From contig NZ_LT907844.1 in NCBI RefSeq assembly GCF_900215505.1, positions 1,584,501-1,648,500 of the forward strand: a DNA stretch of 64,000 bases, in the 5' to 3' direction. Position 1 is the first letter of the stretch. Each line of letters begins with the position of its first letter. Shown here in pieces: positions 16,540 to 25,270 of the stretch. The position numbers and the translations under genes are program-made. Source of the stretch: Cohaesibacter sp. ES.047. GTDB taxonomy: Bacteria; Pseudomonadota; Alphaproteobacteria; Rhizobiales; Cohaesibacteraceae. Below the pieces are notes generated by a model that did not search any database, was not told the origin of the DNA, and worked only from the letters and a program-made list of their open reading frames with translations.

Positions 16540-18303
16540 ATGTCACTGACGCAGGACCATCAAACCAAAAAGCTGATGAACGCGCCCGAAGAAATCATTC
16601 CGGAGATGATTGAAGGAATGGTTCTGTCACATCCCGATTTATTGAAGCTCGAAGGGAAGACGGGGCGAGCGGTTGTCGCAGTCGATGGCCCGCGCGATGG
16701 CAAAGTCGGAATCGTGGTTGGTGGAGGATCGGGTCATGAGCCTGCATTTGCCGGTTATGTCGGTCGCGGGCTTGCCGATGCTGCGGCGGTTGGCAATGTC
16801 TTTGCCTCTCCATCACCGGAACATATCAAAGAGGCTGCAATGGCAGCAGACGGCGGCGCCGGGGTGGTCCTTCTTTATGGCAACTATACAGGAGATGTGC
16901 TCAATTTTGACATGGCGGCAGAGGAATGCGCAGAGTTGGGCATGGATGTACGCTCCGTTGCGGTGATTGATGATGTGGCGTCTGCGCCAAAAGAGAAAGC
17001 TGGTGAGCGTCGCGGTATTGCCGGCGACTTTTTTGTCTTCAAGGTCGCCGGTGCCGCCGCCGATCAGGGACGCTCGCTTGAAGAGGTATATGCCGCAGCA
17101 AACCACGCCAATGCCTCCACCCTGTCCATGGGGGTGGCCCTTTCGGCCTGTTCCATGCCCCAGACCCTCAAGCCCAATTTCGACATCGGTCCCGATGAGA
17201 TGGAAATCGGCATGGGCCTTCATGGTGAGCCGGGTATGCGGCGCGGCAAGGTGGACACCGCCGATCATGTGACCGAAACGCTGATGGATATGATCCTTGG
17301 GGAAATGGCCCCAGAGGCAGGCGATGAAGTCGCGGTGCTGGTCAACGGCCTTGGGGCGACGAGCCCGATGGAGCTCTATCTGGTCTTCCGCCGGGTCGCC
17401 CAGATCCTTGGGGCGAAGGGCGTAAAGATATATCATTCCTGGGTTGGCGAATATTGTACCTCGATGGAAATGGCAGGTGCCTCCGTCACTCTGATGAAGC
17501 TTGATGAAGATCTCAAATCCCTGCTGGATCATCCCTGCCGCACTGTCGCCCTCACGGTAGGCAGCGCACCTGTGCCGGTGGCCGGTGCCACGCACACCGC
17601 GCGGAACTATGAGGCAGCAAGCCGGGCTGATGCCATTGATCGGGCAAGCCTGAAGGCCGACGGGTCGATTACGCCGGAGAACTTCCGTGCCATGATGCAA
17701 GCCGCTGGCAACGCGATTGCGACCGAAAAGGACCGCCTGAGCGAACTGGATGGTGTGATTGGTGACGGGGATCACGGTGTCACCATGGATATCGGCTGGA
17801 CGGCCGTGATGAAAGCGCTGGAGGGCGCCTCGGATCAGGACACCATCTCCCAGACCTGCACCAAGTCTGCCAAGGCCTTTCTCGACGCAGTCGGGGCCTC
17901 GTCCGGTCCGCTCTATGCCAGTGCCTTCAACACGGCAGGCAAAGCGGTCTCGAACCGGCTCAACCTTGATGCCTCTGCGATGGCTTCTTGGGTCGAAGGC
18001 ATGCTCAACGGCATTCTCAATCGGGGCGGAGCCAGCGCGGGTGACAAGACAATGATTGATGCCTGGATGCCCGCAGCACAAGAGGCCCGCAAGGCCGCTG
18101 GCACGACGGACGATCCAGCAATCGTGCTCAAAGCGGCTTGCCGTGGTGCCCGGATGGGGGCAGATGCGACACGAGAAATGGAGAGCCGTCGTGGTCGCTC
18201 CAAAAAGCTCGGAAACCGCTCCGTTGGCCATATCGATCCAGGAGCAGAGTCGGCCTATGTGACGCTCAAGGCAATGAGTGAGGCGCTTGATAGCGCAGGT
18301 TAA
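16540..18303 (+). CDS. Dihydroxyacetone-kinase-family kinase, DAK1-DAK2 fusion
   Basis: 587 residues. The N-terminal DAK1 (DhaK-like) domain spans about 10-340 and has the sugar-binding GIVVGGGSGHEPAFAGYVG stretch. The C-terminal DAK2 (DhaL-like) domain spans about 370-580, with the nucleotide-site motif LSELDGVIGDGDHGVTM and the later GGASAGDKTMIDA. The fusion is ATP-dependent, unlike the phosphotransferase-driven DhaKLM. Close relatives phosphorylate dihydroxyacetone, erythrulose or other short ketoses. The ATG at 16540 follows GAGGAGG. As third gene of the operon it should phosphorylate the ketose made by the dehydrogenase and isomerase. Confidence 0.88.
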   Translation: MSLTQDHQTKKLMNAPEEIIPEMIEGMVLSHPDLLKLEGKTGRAVVAVDGPRDGKVGIVVGGGSGHEPAFAGYVGRGLADAAAVGNVFASPSPEHIKEAAMAADGGAGVVLLYGNYTGDVLNFDMAAEECAELGMDVRSVAVIDDVASAPKEKAGERRGIAGDFFVFKVAGAAADQGRSLEEVYAAANHANASTLSMGVALSACSMPQTLKPNFDIGPDEMEIGMGLHGEPGMRRGKVDTADHVTETLMDMILGEMAPEAGDEVAVLVNGLGATSPMELYLVFRRVAQILGAKGVKIYHSWVGEYCTSMEMAGASVTLMKLDEDLKSLLDHPCRTVALTVGSAPVPVAGATHTARNYEAASRADAIDRASLKADGSITPENFRAMMQAAGNAIATEKDRLSELDGVIGDGDHGVTMDIGWTAVMKALEGASDQDTISQTCTKSAKAFLDAVGASSGPLYASAFNTAGKAVSNRLNLDASAMASWVEGMLNGILNRGGASAGDKTMIDAWMPAAQEARKAAGTTDDPAIVLKAACRGARMGADATREMESRRGRSKKLGNRSVGHIDPGAESAYVTLKAMSEALDSAG

Positions 18304-18308
18304 GGGGA

Positions 18309-18347
18309 TAGGAAATGGATGATGTTCACCGCATCATCCATTTCCTA
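18309..18347 (+). terminator. Perfect hairpin after the DAK-type kinase gene
   Basis: TAGGAAATGGATGATG (18309-18324) and CATCATCCATTTCCTA (18332-18347) form a perfect 16-base stem with a 7-base loop, six bases after the stop codon. No T tract follows, so it may protect the mRNA end as much as terminate transcription. Confidence 0.65.
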
Positions 18348-18636
18348 CCAATCAAAGAGAGTATGGCACGTTCCCGGCTGACGCCCACAGTGCGGCTGGG
18401 AAGGGTGTCTCAATTTTCTGCGTGTCGGATCTCGGCATTTGAAAGCGTTCACCCGTCCAACGGGTCAAGGCGGCCCTGATGACGCGGCAGATCCGCTGAA
18501 TGTCTATTTTATCTTGTCGCATCGGCGATCTCGCACTTGCCCCAAATGGCAGCTATCCGCCAATTTTGCCAATAGTTCCTTCGTTGTTGTCGAAATTTCG
18601 GTGTTGCAGCCAATGTCTCCTTGGTCCGCAAATCCG
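18348..18636. other. Intergenic region at the right edge of the inserted catabolic unit
   Basis: I see no supported gene, inverted repeat or integrase site in these 289 bases. A 73-codon plus-strand frame here has no ribosome-binding site or family motif. Confidence 0.4.
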
Positions 18637-19158
18637 TCATCGCTCACAGGCTGCTTTTAGCAATTGGCTGTCCGGTTCGAGGGGGTGCCAGGTGGCTTTG
18701 TTTGAGACTGCGTCAGGGGTGATCGGGTCGCCGTTCGCCCAGTCGCTGCGGCGGGCCGTGTTGCAATCGATCAGATTGAGGACGGTGAGGGTCGGGCCAT
18801 CCTTGGATGCCTGAAAAAGGCTGGCCAGCTTGATGCCGGGCAAGTCGTCATGGGTCTTGATGGTCCGCTTGTCCAGCGCCAGAAAGCGATCGGTGCGGGG
18901 GATGATGTAGGACAATGGCTGCAAGGGGCTGGTGCCTTCGGCGGTGCGCAGGACGACGATGTCGTCGCCAAAGTCCGCCGTGGCGCGACTGAACCAGCCG
19001 TAATCGAGCACGATTTGCAGCAGGATCATGGCAGTTCCGGCCGAGACCGGTACGACCCATTTGGGGCGCGGCTTGTGCAGGACGAATTTGTAGAGCGCAA
19101 TGGCGAAACCTGCGGCCCCGATGCCGGCAACGAAGGTTCCAAGCAGAATGAAGAGCAT
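18637..19158 (-). CDS. Small membrane-anchored protein of unknown function
   Basis: 173 residues with two N-terminal membrane helices (about 1-22 and 35-52: MLFILLGTFVAGIGAAGFAI and VVPVSAGTAMILLQIVL), then an extracytoplasmic or cytoplasmic domain of about 115 residues with many charged residues. I recognise no enzyme motif. It lies 168 bases downstream of the DUF294 gene on the same strand, at the broken edge of the symporter module, so it may be an accessory part of that module. The ATG at 19158 is the natural start. Confidence 0.7.
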   Translation of the reverse strand: MLFILLGTFVAGIGAAGFAIALYKFVLHKPRPKWVVPVSAGTAMILLQIVLDYGWFSRATADFGDDIVVLRTAEGTSPLQPLSYIIPRTDRFLALDKRTIKTHDDLPGIKLASLFQASKDGPTLTVLNLIDCNTARRSDWANGDPITPDAVSNKATWHPLEPDSQLLKAACER

Positions 19159-19326
19159 GGTGCAGCGTCCGATCTTCTCTTTGTGGTGTTTTGACTGCTA
19201 TGACGGACAGTCGTCTCGCGCAAGGGCGGTGCTGATGGATGTTGTGGCACGGAATGCATCTCATTGATAAGGCAGCATTTCGTCGAGTGTGACAGCATCG
19301 CGCCGAACGCCGGTGCGCCAGACAGA

Positions 19327-21195
19327 TCAGGTGCGCGCGCCCGAACTGCTGCCAAGGGCCGACTGAAGGGTCTTGATGACGATGAAGGCGTCCTTCAGGT
19401 GATTGCGCTCCAGTTCGCTCAAGGCTGCCGGTGACATGTAATTGTCCGGCTTTTGCCCCTCCCGGATTTGCCGGGCCTGATGGTCGAGGCGTGTTTCGAA
19501 GATCAGATCATAGGCATCGATGAGATCCTGCGCACCGGCGTTGGATATCACGCCAAGTTCCTTGGCCTCGAGCAGGCGCTCGCGGGTGTTGGCTGCGGCA
19601 ATGGCGCCCTCCAGTGCATAGGCGCGGGCGAGATCGACGATGGGCACAATGCCGTTGAGCTTGAGGTCTAGCGTGTCCTTGTGCTCGCCTTTCTTGATGA
19701 GGGCAAAGCCGCGAAAGAAGCTCAGTGGCGGTGTGTGGTTGAGCGAATTGGCGATCATGTGGGCGCGGAAGATGCTGTTCTTTTTCGCTCTGTCCAGTGT
19801 TTCCTGATACAGCCCATGAAACAGCGAGGCGTCGCCTGCAATGGGTCTGAGGTCGAACATGACGCTGGCGAGCATCTGGGCCATCGGGTCGGGTTTGTCG
19901 ATCCATTTGTTGAAATAGCCGCGCCAGACAGAGACCGGCTGGCACCAACGCGGGTTGGTGGCCATCATGTCGCCGGGGCAATAATAGAAACTGCAGGCAT
20001 CAAGGCCATCGGAGACATAGTGCGCAAAGGCGCGAAACCATGGGCCATGTTCGGCCTCTGAATAGCTGTCATCGAGGATGAGGCAATTGTCCTGATCGGA
20101 CACCCCTGTCTGTTCCTGCCTGCCTTGCGATCCGCACGCGAGCCACAGATAAGGGATCGGGGCCGGTCCCAGTTTTTCCTCGGCCATCTGGACAAGGCGA
20201 CGGGTCAGACTGTCGGTGACGTTGGTGACGATACGGCCGGTGTTGTGAGCATCAACGCCGCTTCCCACCAGTTGGGCCAGCATTTGCGGCACCTTGGCGA
20301 CAATCTCGGCGAGGCTTTCAAAGTCGGTCTGGCGCTGCAGATCGCGGATGAGGAAGGGTGCGGACACCGCCTGCCTGCGGACCAGATTGGTGTTGGTCAG
20401 GATGCCGACGAGCTCTCCCTTGTCGACAACGGGTAGATGGGAGTGGGCGCGTTCCATCATCGCCATCATGGCGTCAAAGCCGAGAGCGTCAGGCCCCAGC
20501 GTGTAAGGATCGGGGGTCATCACGGCGCTGACGGGTGTATCGAGCGGAAGAGCGGCAGCGACGACGCGCTCTGTGAGATCGCCCGAGGTCAGGATGCCCG
20601 TGAGGCGGCCCTCGTCGGTGATCAGCACGCAGGAGATCTTGTTTTCCCCCATGATCTTAGCGGCTTCAGTCACCGGTGCATTGGGACCGACCGTGAGGGG
20701 AGAGGGGGTCATCAACTCGCCGATGGTGATCGAGATGAGGCTCGCGGTGGTGTCGCCGATCTGGGGTTTGGTGCTCTTTTTGACAAGCGAGCTGTCAAAA
20801 TAGGCATGAAAGGCGGGGTAGAGCTCGGTCAGACGTTTGAATTCGGCCTTGGGAATGAGGTAGAGCGTGCACTCTTCGCTCGCCACAGCCTTGTTGGGCG
20901 CTTCGCCATTGCCGAGCATGGCGCGCTCACCAAAGCAGTTGCCTACGTTGAGATTGAGCAGGAGGTCATTGTCGGGCGTGATGAGATCCACCGCCCCTGA
21001 CCGGATGAGATAGAGGCCGGCGAGCCTTTGGCCGACCTCGACGATGGCGTCGCCCGGCTTTGCCTCGATCACCGCTGTGACACTGGCGAGCGTGCCCAGC
21101 TCGTCCATCTCCAACAGGTCAAAGGGGTGGCGATGGGATGCAAAGTCGATGAAGTCGTGCGCACCGGCAAAGCCGGCCTTCTCTGTTCCGCTCAT
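19327..21195 (-). CDS. cNMP-binding/CBS/DUF294 nucleotidyltransferase-like regulator
   Basis: 622 residues in four parts. A cyclic-nucleotide-binding domain spans about 20-135 (GQRLAGLYLIRSGAVDLI, then GERAML). A CBS pair spans about 155-275. The DUF294 nucleotidyltransferase-like domain spans about 310-450 (ACGSQGRQEQTGVSDQDN), and a DUF294 C-terminal helical domain follows. Such proteins resemble GlnD-type sensors and commonly accompany VC_2705-type symporters, probably tuning transport to the energy state. The ATG at 21195 follows GGGGAGGA; the longer frame from 21252 lacks support. The symporter gene is upstream, separated by a terminator-like hairpin. Confidence 0.88.
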   Translation of the reverse strand: MSGTEKAGFAGAHDFIDFASHRHPFDLLEMDELGTLASVTAVIEAKPGDAIVEVGQRLAGLYLIRSGAVDLITPDNDLLLNLNVGNCFGERAMLGNGEAPNKAVASEECTLYLIPKAEFKRLTELYPAFHAYFDSSLVKKSTKPQIGDTTASLISITIGELMTPSPLTVGPNAPVTEAAKIMGENKISCVLITDEGRLTGILTSGDLTERVVAAALPLDTPVSAVMTPDPYTLGPDALGFDAMMAMMERAHSHLPVVDKGELVGILTNTNLVRRQAVSAPFLIRDLQRQTDFESLAEIVAKVPQMLAQLVGSGVDAHNTGRIVTNVTDSLTRRLVQMAEEKLGPAPIPYLWLACGSQGRQEQTGVSDQDNCLILDDSYSEAEHGPWFRAFAHYVSDGLDACSFYYCPGDMMATNPRWCQPVSVWRGYFNKWIDKPDPMAQMLASVMFDLRPIAGDASLFHGLYQETLDRAKKNSIFRAHMIANSLNHTPPLSFFRGFALIKKGEHKDTLDLKLNGIVPIVDLARAYALEGAIAAANTRERLLEAKELGVISNAGAQDLIDAYDLIFETRLDHQARQIREGQKPDNYMSPAALSELERNHLKDAFIVIKTLQSALGSSSGART

Positions 21196-21239
21196 GGTGT
21201 CCTCCCCGTCATGCCTCAAATGGTCGCGTCTTGGATGCA

Positions 21240-21275
21240 AAAAAGACCCCACCGAAAGCTTCGGCGGGATCTTTT
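21240..21275 (-). terminator. Hairpin between the symporter and DUF294 genes
   Basis: AAAGACCCCACCGAA and TTCGGCGGGATCTTT pair with two wobbles around AGC, with A and T runs outside. It probably attenuates transcription from the symporter into the DUF294 gene. Confidence 0.75.
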
Positions 21276-21330
21276 GTGTCGTCCTTGATCAAGGTCACAA
21301 GGACCGCATGGGATCCTTGTGCCACTTGAC

Positions 21331-23103
21331 TTAGTGATCGACTGCGGCGCCCGCACCTTTCGGGACACGGATGCTTTCGACCAGTTCCTGGATTTCCTGC
21401 GGTGGCTCTTCAGTCGCGGAAGAGACGACATAGGCAACAGCGAAGTTGATAATTGCGCCGATGGTGCCGAAAGCTTCCGGAGAGATGCCAAGGAAATGGT
21501 TGGCGGTGGTGTTTGGCAGCATGTTGGTGCCGGGGATGAAGAACCAGCCCTTGTACATGAAGATATACAGCAGGGTGGAGAGGATACCGGCGAGCATGCC
21601 AAGGATTGCGCCCTTGGAGTTAACCCGCTTGGAGAAGATCCCCATCATCAGAGCCGGGAAGATAGAGGATGCTGCAAGACCGAAGGCCAGCGCCACCACC
21701 TGTGCTGCGAAGCCCGGTGGATTGAGCCCCAGATAGGCGGCAATCACAATGGCGACGGCCATGGAAATGCGGGCGTAGAGCAGTTCTTTCTTCTCGGAAA
21801 TGTCCGGCGTGAAGGTGCCTTTCATCAAGTCGTGCGACACGGCTGACGAAATGGCCATCAAAAGACCGGCTGCAGTGGAGAGCGCGGCGGCGAGACCACC
21901 GGCTGCGACCAATGCGATCACCCAGTCAGGAAGCTTGGCGATCTCCGGGTTGGCCAGAACCATGATGTCACGGTCCACGAACAACTCGTTGCCTTGCCAG
22001 CCAAACTCTTCGGCTTGGGTCTGGAAGCCAGTGGACTTGTCATTGTAATACTGGATGCGGCCATCGCCATTCTTGTCTTCGAATTTCAGAAGGCCGGTGG
22101 TTTCCCAGTTCTTGAACCAGTCCGGACGGTTCTCATACTGAAGGTTGCCATCTTCTGCGCCGATCGGACCGGTCTGGATGGTGTCCATCAGATTGAGGCG
22201 CGCCATGGCGCCAACGCCGGGAGCGGTGGTGTAGAGGATCGCGATGAAGACCAGAGACCAACCGGCGGTCCAGCGTGCATCAGAGACTTTCGGCACGGTG
22301 AAGAAGCGGATGATGACGTGCGGAAGGCCGGCCGTGCCGATCATCAGAGACATGGTGTACATGAACATGTTGAGCGGGTTGGATGTAAAGGCCGTATATT
22401 CGCCAAAGCCGAGATCCGTCACCACCTGATCGAGTTTTGTCAAAAGGGGTACGCCGGAAACATGATCAGAGAAGAGACCAACCTGCGGCAGGAAGCTGCC
22501 GGTCAGTTCCATCGAGATGAAGATCGCCGGGATGGTGTAGGCGAGGATCAGAACGATATACTGGGCGATCTGGGTGTAGGTGATGCCTTTCATGCCGCCT
22601 TGCACCGCATAGAGGAAGACAATCGCCGTGCCGATGATCAGGCCGGTCGATGCGTCCACTTCGAGGAAGCGGGAGAAGGCCACGCCAACGCCTTTCATCT
22701 GGCCGATAACATAGGTGATCGAGCAGATGATGAGGCAGATAACGGCCACGATGCGTGCGGTGGATGAGTAGAAACGATCACCGATGAATTCGGGCACCGT
22801 GAACTTGCCGAACTTGCGCAGGTAAGGAGCAAGAAGCATGGCCAGCAGCACGTAACCGCCGGTCCAGCCCATCAGGAAGACCGATGCGCCATAGCCGTTG
22901 AAGGCAATCAGGCCTGCCATGGAAATGAAGGAGGCCGCTGACATCCAGTCGGCGGCTGTTGCCATGCCGTTGGCAACGGGGTGAATGCCGCGACCTGCGG
23001 CGTAGAATTCGCCGGTCGAACTGGCGCGGGCCCAGAAGGCAATCCCGATGTAGAGCGCAAAGGAAGCGCCCACAACGATATAGGTAAGGGTTTGAAGATC
23101 CAT
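21331..23103 (-). CDS. Sodium:solute symporter, VC_2705/ActP-like
   Basis: About 590 residues with some 13 membrane helices. SSS-family signatures are present: GFYAAGRGI-like EFYAAGRGIHPVANG, then AADWMSAASFISMAG, and the core VVALAFGLAASSIFPALMMGIF. Relatives move acetate or other short monocarboxylates with sodium. A soluble loop near residues 340-400 includes the EF-hand-like DKNGDGRIQYYN. The ATG at 23103, preceded by GGAG, gives the usual N-terminus; the frame extends 31 codons further up without support. It follows the small DUF4212 gene, which is the standard partner. Confidence 0.9.
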   Translation of the reverse strand: MDLQTLTYIVVGASFALYIGIAFWARASSTGEFYAAGRGIHPVANGMATAADWMSAASFISMAGLIAFNGYGASVFLMGWTGGYVLLAMLLAPYLRKFGKFTVPEFIGDRFYSSTARIVAVICLIICSITYVIGQMKGVGVAFSRFLEVDASTGLIIGTAIVFLYAVQGGMKGITYTQIAQYIVLILAYTIPAIFISMELTGSFLPQVGLFSDHVSGVPLLTKLDQVVTDLGFGEYTAFTSNPLNMFMYTMSLMIGTAGLPHVIIRFFTVPKVSDARWTAGWSLVFIAILYTTAPGVGAMARLNLMDTIQTGPIGAEDGNLQYENRPDWFKNWETTGLLKFEDKNGDGRIQYYNDKSTGFQTQAEEFGWQGNELFVDRDIMVLANPEIAKLPDWVIALVAAGGLAAALSTAAGLLMAISSAVSHDLMKGTFTPDISEKKELLYARISMAVAIVIAAYLGLNPPGFAAQVVALAFGLAASSIFPALMMGIFSKRVNSKGAILGMLAGILSTLLYIFMYKGWFFIPGTNMLPNTTANHFLGISPEAFGTIGAIINFAVAYVVSSATEEPPQEIQELVESIRVPKGAGAAVDH

Positions 23104-23224
23104 AATCTCGCTCCGCTGTCCTCGTGCGTATCCCGGACAGTCTCGATTTTTTAGGAATTGGATACGCGTGACATCACTAAACTGGTGCGTTTTCACATTG
23201 AGGGTTCAATGCAAAAAGCCCTGA

Positions 23225-23485
23225 TTACTCTTCAACGCCATGTTCTTTATCGATGGCGTTCATGCGCCAAGCGTAAAAGAAGATCAGCGCGAGAAAGACC
23301 CAGATGGATCCTTGCTGGGCAAACCAGAAGCCCAAGTCGCTACCGCCGACCCTGATGCCGGACAGAGCAGGACGCAGAAGCAGACCAAAGCCAAAAGACA
23401 CCACAAACCAGATTACGAGACAGATCGCGATGAGATTGAGGTTGGCCTTCCAATAGGCGCGTCCGGATTCGTTGTTCTCGGCCAT
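23225..23485 (-). CDS. DUF4212-family small subunit of the symporter
   Basis: 86 residues with two membrane helices (LNLIAICLVIWFVVSFGFGLLL and the second around WVFLALIFFYAW). The YWKANLNL opening is the typical DUF4212 start. Proteins of this family sit directly upstream of VC_2705-type symporters and probably assemble with them. The ATG at 23485 has a GGGGGAA ribosome-binding region. The longer frame from 23578 is rejected. Confidence 0.88.
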   Translation of the reverse strand: MAENNESGRAYWKANLNLIAICLVIWFVVSFGFGLLLRPALSGIRVGGSDLGFWFAQQGSIWVFLALIFFYAWRMNAIDKEHGVEE

Positions 23486-24031
23486 AATTCCCCCCATGAG
23501 GTTGAACCGGTTCATCGGTTCGCATTCCTGGAAATCCCGTCTACCGTCTGCTGATAGTCCTGAAGCTGTTTCCTCCAACGGCCTTAGGTATCGTGTCTTG
23601 CATCGGGCATTTTTTACGGGATCGTTCGATAATAAGAGCCAGAAAACTTTCGTTCCCCAGCGTCCGAGTGATCTAAAATGAGCGGCCTGTTTAATTCAAT
23701 TGATGTTTCGTATAATTCTCTTATTCTTTAGTCTCTAAGTCTATGCAATGTTGAACTGTTTGAATTTTGGACATCGTTCCAAGTTGTGGGCTTTTGGGTG
23801 TTTCGGGTTTATTTGTATCTAAAAGTATAAGTCGGATTCTGCCTTTCGTCGTATGCAGAATGATTGCCGTGAGGCTTGCTGTGCTAAGTTGCTCTAATTT
23901 TGTTTAATCTGATGTGGCCGGATTTACTGGGACGGCTAGAGACCGAATCAGAATAGCGGTGTGCAAGTGGCTGAAGCGAGAGCGTCAGCGATGTGATTGA
24001 CCTCTTTGCCAGGCTCGTGCATATGGGGCGC
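23486..24031. other. Divergent AT-rich intergenic region
   Basis: About 545 bases separate the symporter operon and the pseudouridine synthase gene, which diverge. AT-rich tracts at about 23685-23900 should hold the promoters, but no clear -35/-10 pair or operator was found. No small gene is supported. Confidence 0.45.
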
Positions 24032-24715
24032 ATGACACACCCGCCCAGCCTCACCCCGCCAATGATTGATTATAGCCCGCCGCAAGCGCCCTACTTGAGT
24101 GTGCTTTTTGCGGACGAGCATCTTGCGATCATCGACAAGCCGTCAGGCTTGTTGAGCGTGCCGGGCAAGGATGCGGCGCATTGGGATTGTGTTGAGTATC
24201 GGGCCAAGCAGGCTCTGGGCGATGCGCGCATCGTGCATCGGCTGGATATGGATACCTCGGGGGTCATGGTGCTGGCCCGCACGAGCGATTGCCACCGCAA
24301 TCTGGGACGGCAGTTTGAAAAGCGCAAGGTCGAGAAGCATTATGTTGCCCGCGTGTGGGGGAACATGGTGGAGGAGTGCGGACATGTGGACCTGCCGCTG
24401 ATCTGCGATTGGCCAAGCCGGCCCAAGCAGATGGTTTGCTTCGAGCGCGGCAAACAGGCCCAGACCGATTGGCAGGTTTTGCAGCGTGATGATCGCTCAA
24501 CGCTGGTGCGTTTGACGCCGCACACCGGTCGGTCTCATCAGCTCAGAGTGCACATGCAAAGCCTGGGACATGTGATCATCGGAGACCGCTTTTATGCCCG
24601 GGGCGATGCGCTCTCCGGCGCGGACCGGTTGTTGCTGCATGCTGAAAAGCTCGGGCTCATTCATCCGGCCACGGGCGAATGGATGGAGTTTTTGAGCCCC
24701 TGTCCCTTCTCGTGA
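24032..24715 (+). CDS. RluA-family pseudouridine synthase
   Basis: About 227 residues. The catalytic motif HRLDMDTSGVMVLA holds the active-site aspartate, and the closing motif TPHTGRSHQLRVHMQSLGHVIIGD is typical of RluA proteins, which convert uridine to pseudouridine in 23S rRNA and/or tRNA. There is no S4 domain, so it resembles RluA itself (dual tRNA/23S specificity) more than RluC/D. The start is uncertain: GTG 23993, ATG 24032 and ATG 24062 are in frame. ATG 24032 has a GGGG stretch upstream. Confidence 0.88.
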   Translation: MTHPPSLTPPMIDYSPPQAPYLSVLFADEHLAIIDKPSGLLSVPGKDAAHWDCVEYRAKQALGDARIVHRLDMDTSGVMVLARTSDCHRNLGRQFEKRKVEKHYVARVWGNMVEECGHVDLPLICDWPSRPKQMVCFERGKQAQTDWQVLQRDDRSTLVRLTPHTGRSHQLRVHMQSLGHVIIGDRFYARGDALSGADRLLLHAEKLGLIHPATGEWMEFLSPCPFS

Positions 24716-24751
24716 GCGATTAGCCGCGGCCTCTCGATGCTGTATCTCTGG

Positions 24752-25270
24752 CTATTGTCTTTTCCATTTGACCGTGACGGTGCTGAGCTCTTCTCCGCCT
24801 TGCAAGCGGCCTGAGCGCGAGTTGAAACTTGTCTCAGTCACGCTCGAAAAATCGACGTAGATCTTGTTCTTTTCGGTGCTGCCGGAGAGCTTGAGGCTGT
24901 TTGCGGACAGGCGACCGGACAGGGTGACCTTGGCCAGCTCTCCGCGCTGCAGGATCGGCTGGCCCGAGACGGTGCCATTGGCGCTCTCCGTCAGGGTCGA
25001 CTCGAAGCTGGATGTGGCATTGACTGAACCGCAACGACCTTTCAGGGCAAGGCTGTTTTGCGCCTTGTTGTATTTGGCGTTGAGACGGCAGGCGAGGGGA
25101 TCCTTGCTTGGCTTGTCTCCTTTGGTCACGATGGTGCCCTTGCCGAACCATTCACCGTCCAGCTTTTCCAGAACGCTCTCAGCCTTCGCGTGTGTCGGAG
25201 CCACCGCGGCAAAAGACATGCATGCAATTGCCAGAAATGGGAGAGCAGATATCTTTATGGAATTGCTCAT
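24752..25270 (-). CDS. Exported protein of unknown function
   Basis: 172 residues. A signal peptide ending in PTHAKA is followed by a mature domain rich in beta-strand pattern with two cysteines (LACRLNAKY and LKGRCGSVN) that could form a disulfide. The fold suggests a small beta-barrel or lipocalin-like periplasmic protein, from pattern only. Its start overlaps the end of the MMPL transporter gene by 4 bases, so it is translationally coupled. It may bind the same ligand that the transporter moves. Confidence 0.75.
   Translation of the reverse strand: MSNSIKISALPFLAIACMSFAAVAPTHAKAESVLEKLDGEWFGKGTIVTKGDKPSKDPLACRLNAKYNKAQNSLALKGRCGSVNATSSFESTLTESANGTVSGQPILQRGELAKVTLSGRLSANSLKLSGSTEKNKIYVDFSSVTETSFNSRSGRLQGGEELSTVTVKWKRQ

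Noticed and set aside
16813-18231. 472-codon minus-strand frame across the DAK-type kinase
   Set aside because: It is the antisense shadow of a well-supported kinase gene and has no domain of its own.
5602-18636. Single integrative element mobilised by the tyrosine recombinase at 5860
   Set aside because: The recombinase carries a stop codon and belongs to the IS91-type pair. No attachment-site repeat or tRNA was found at the edges.
18439-18660. 73-codon plus-strand frame after the kinase operon
   Set aside because: No Shine-Dalgarno, no hydrophobic or domain pattern, and it overlaps the end of the small membrane protein gene.
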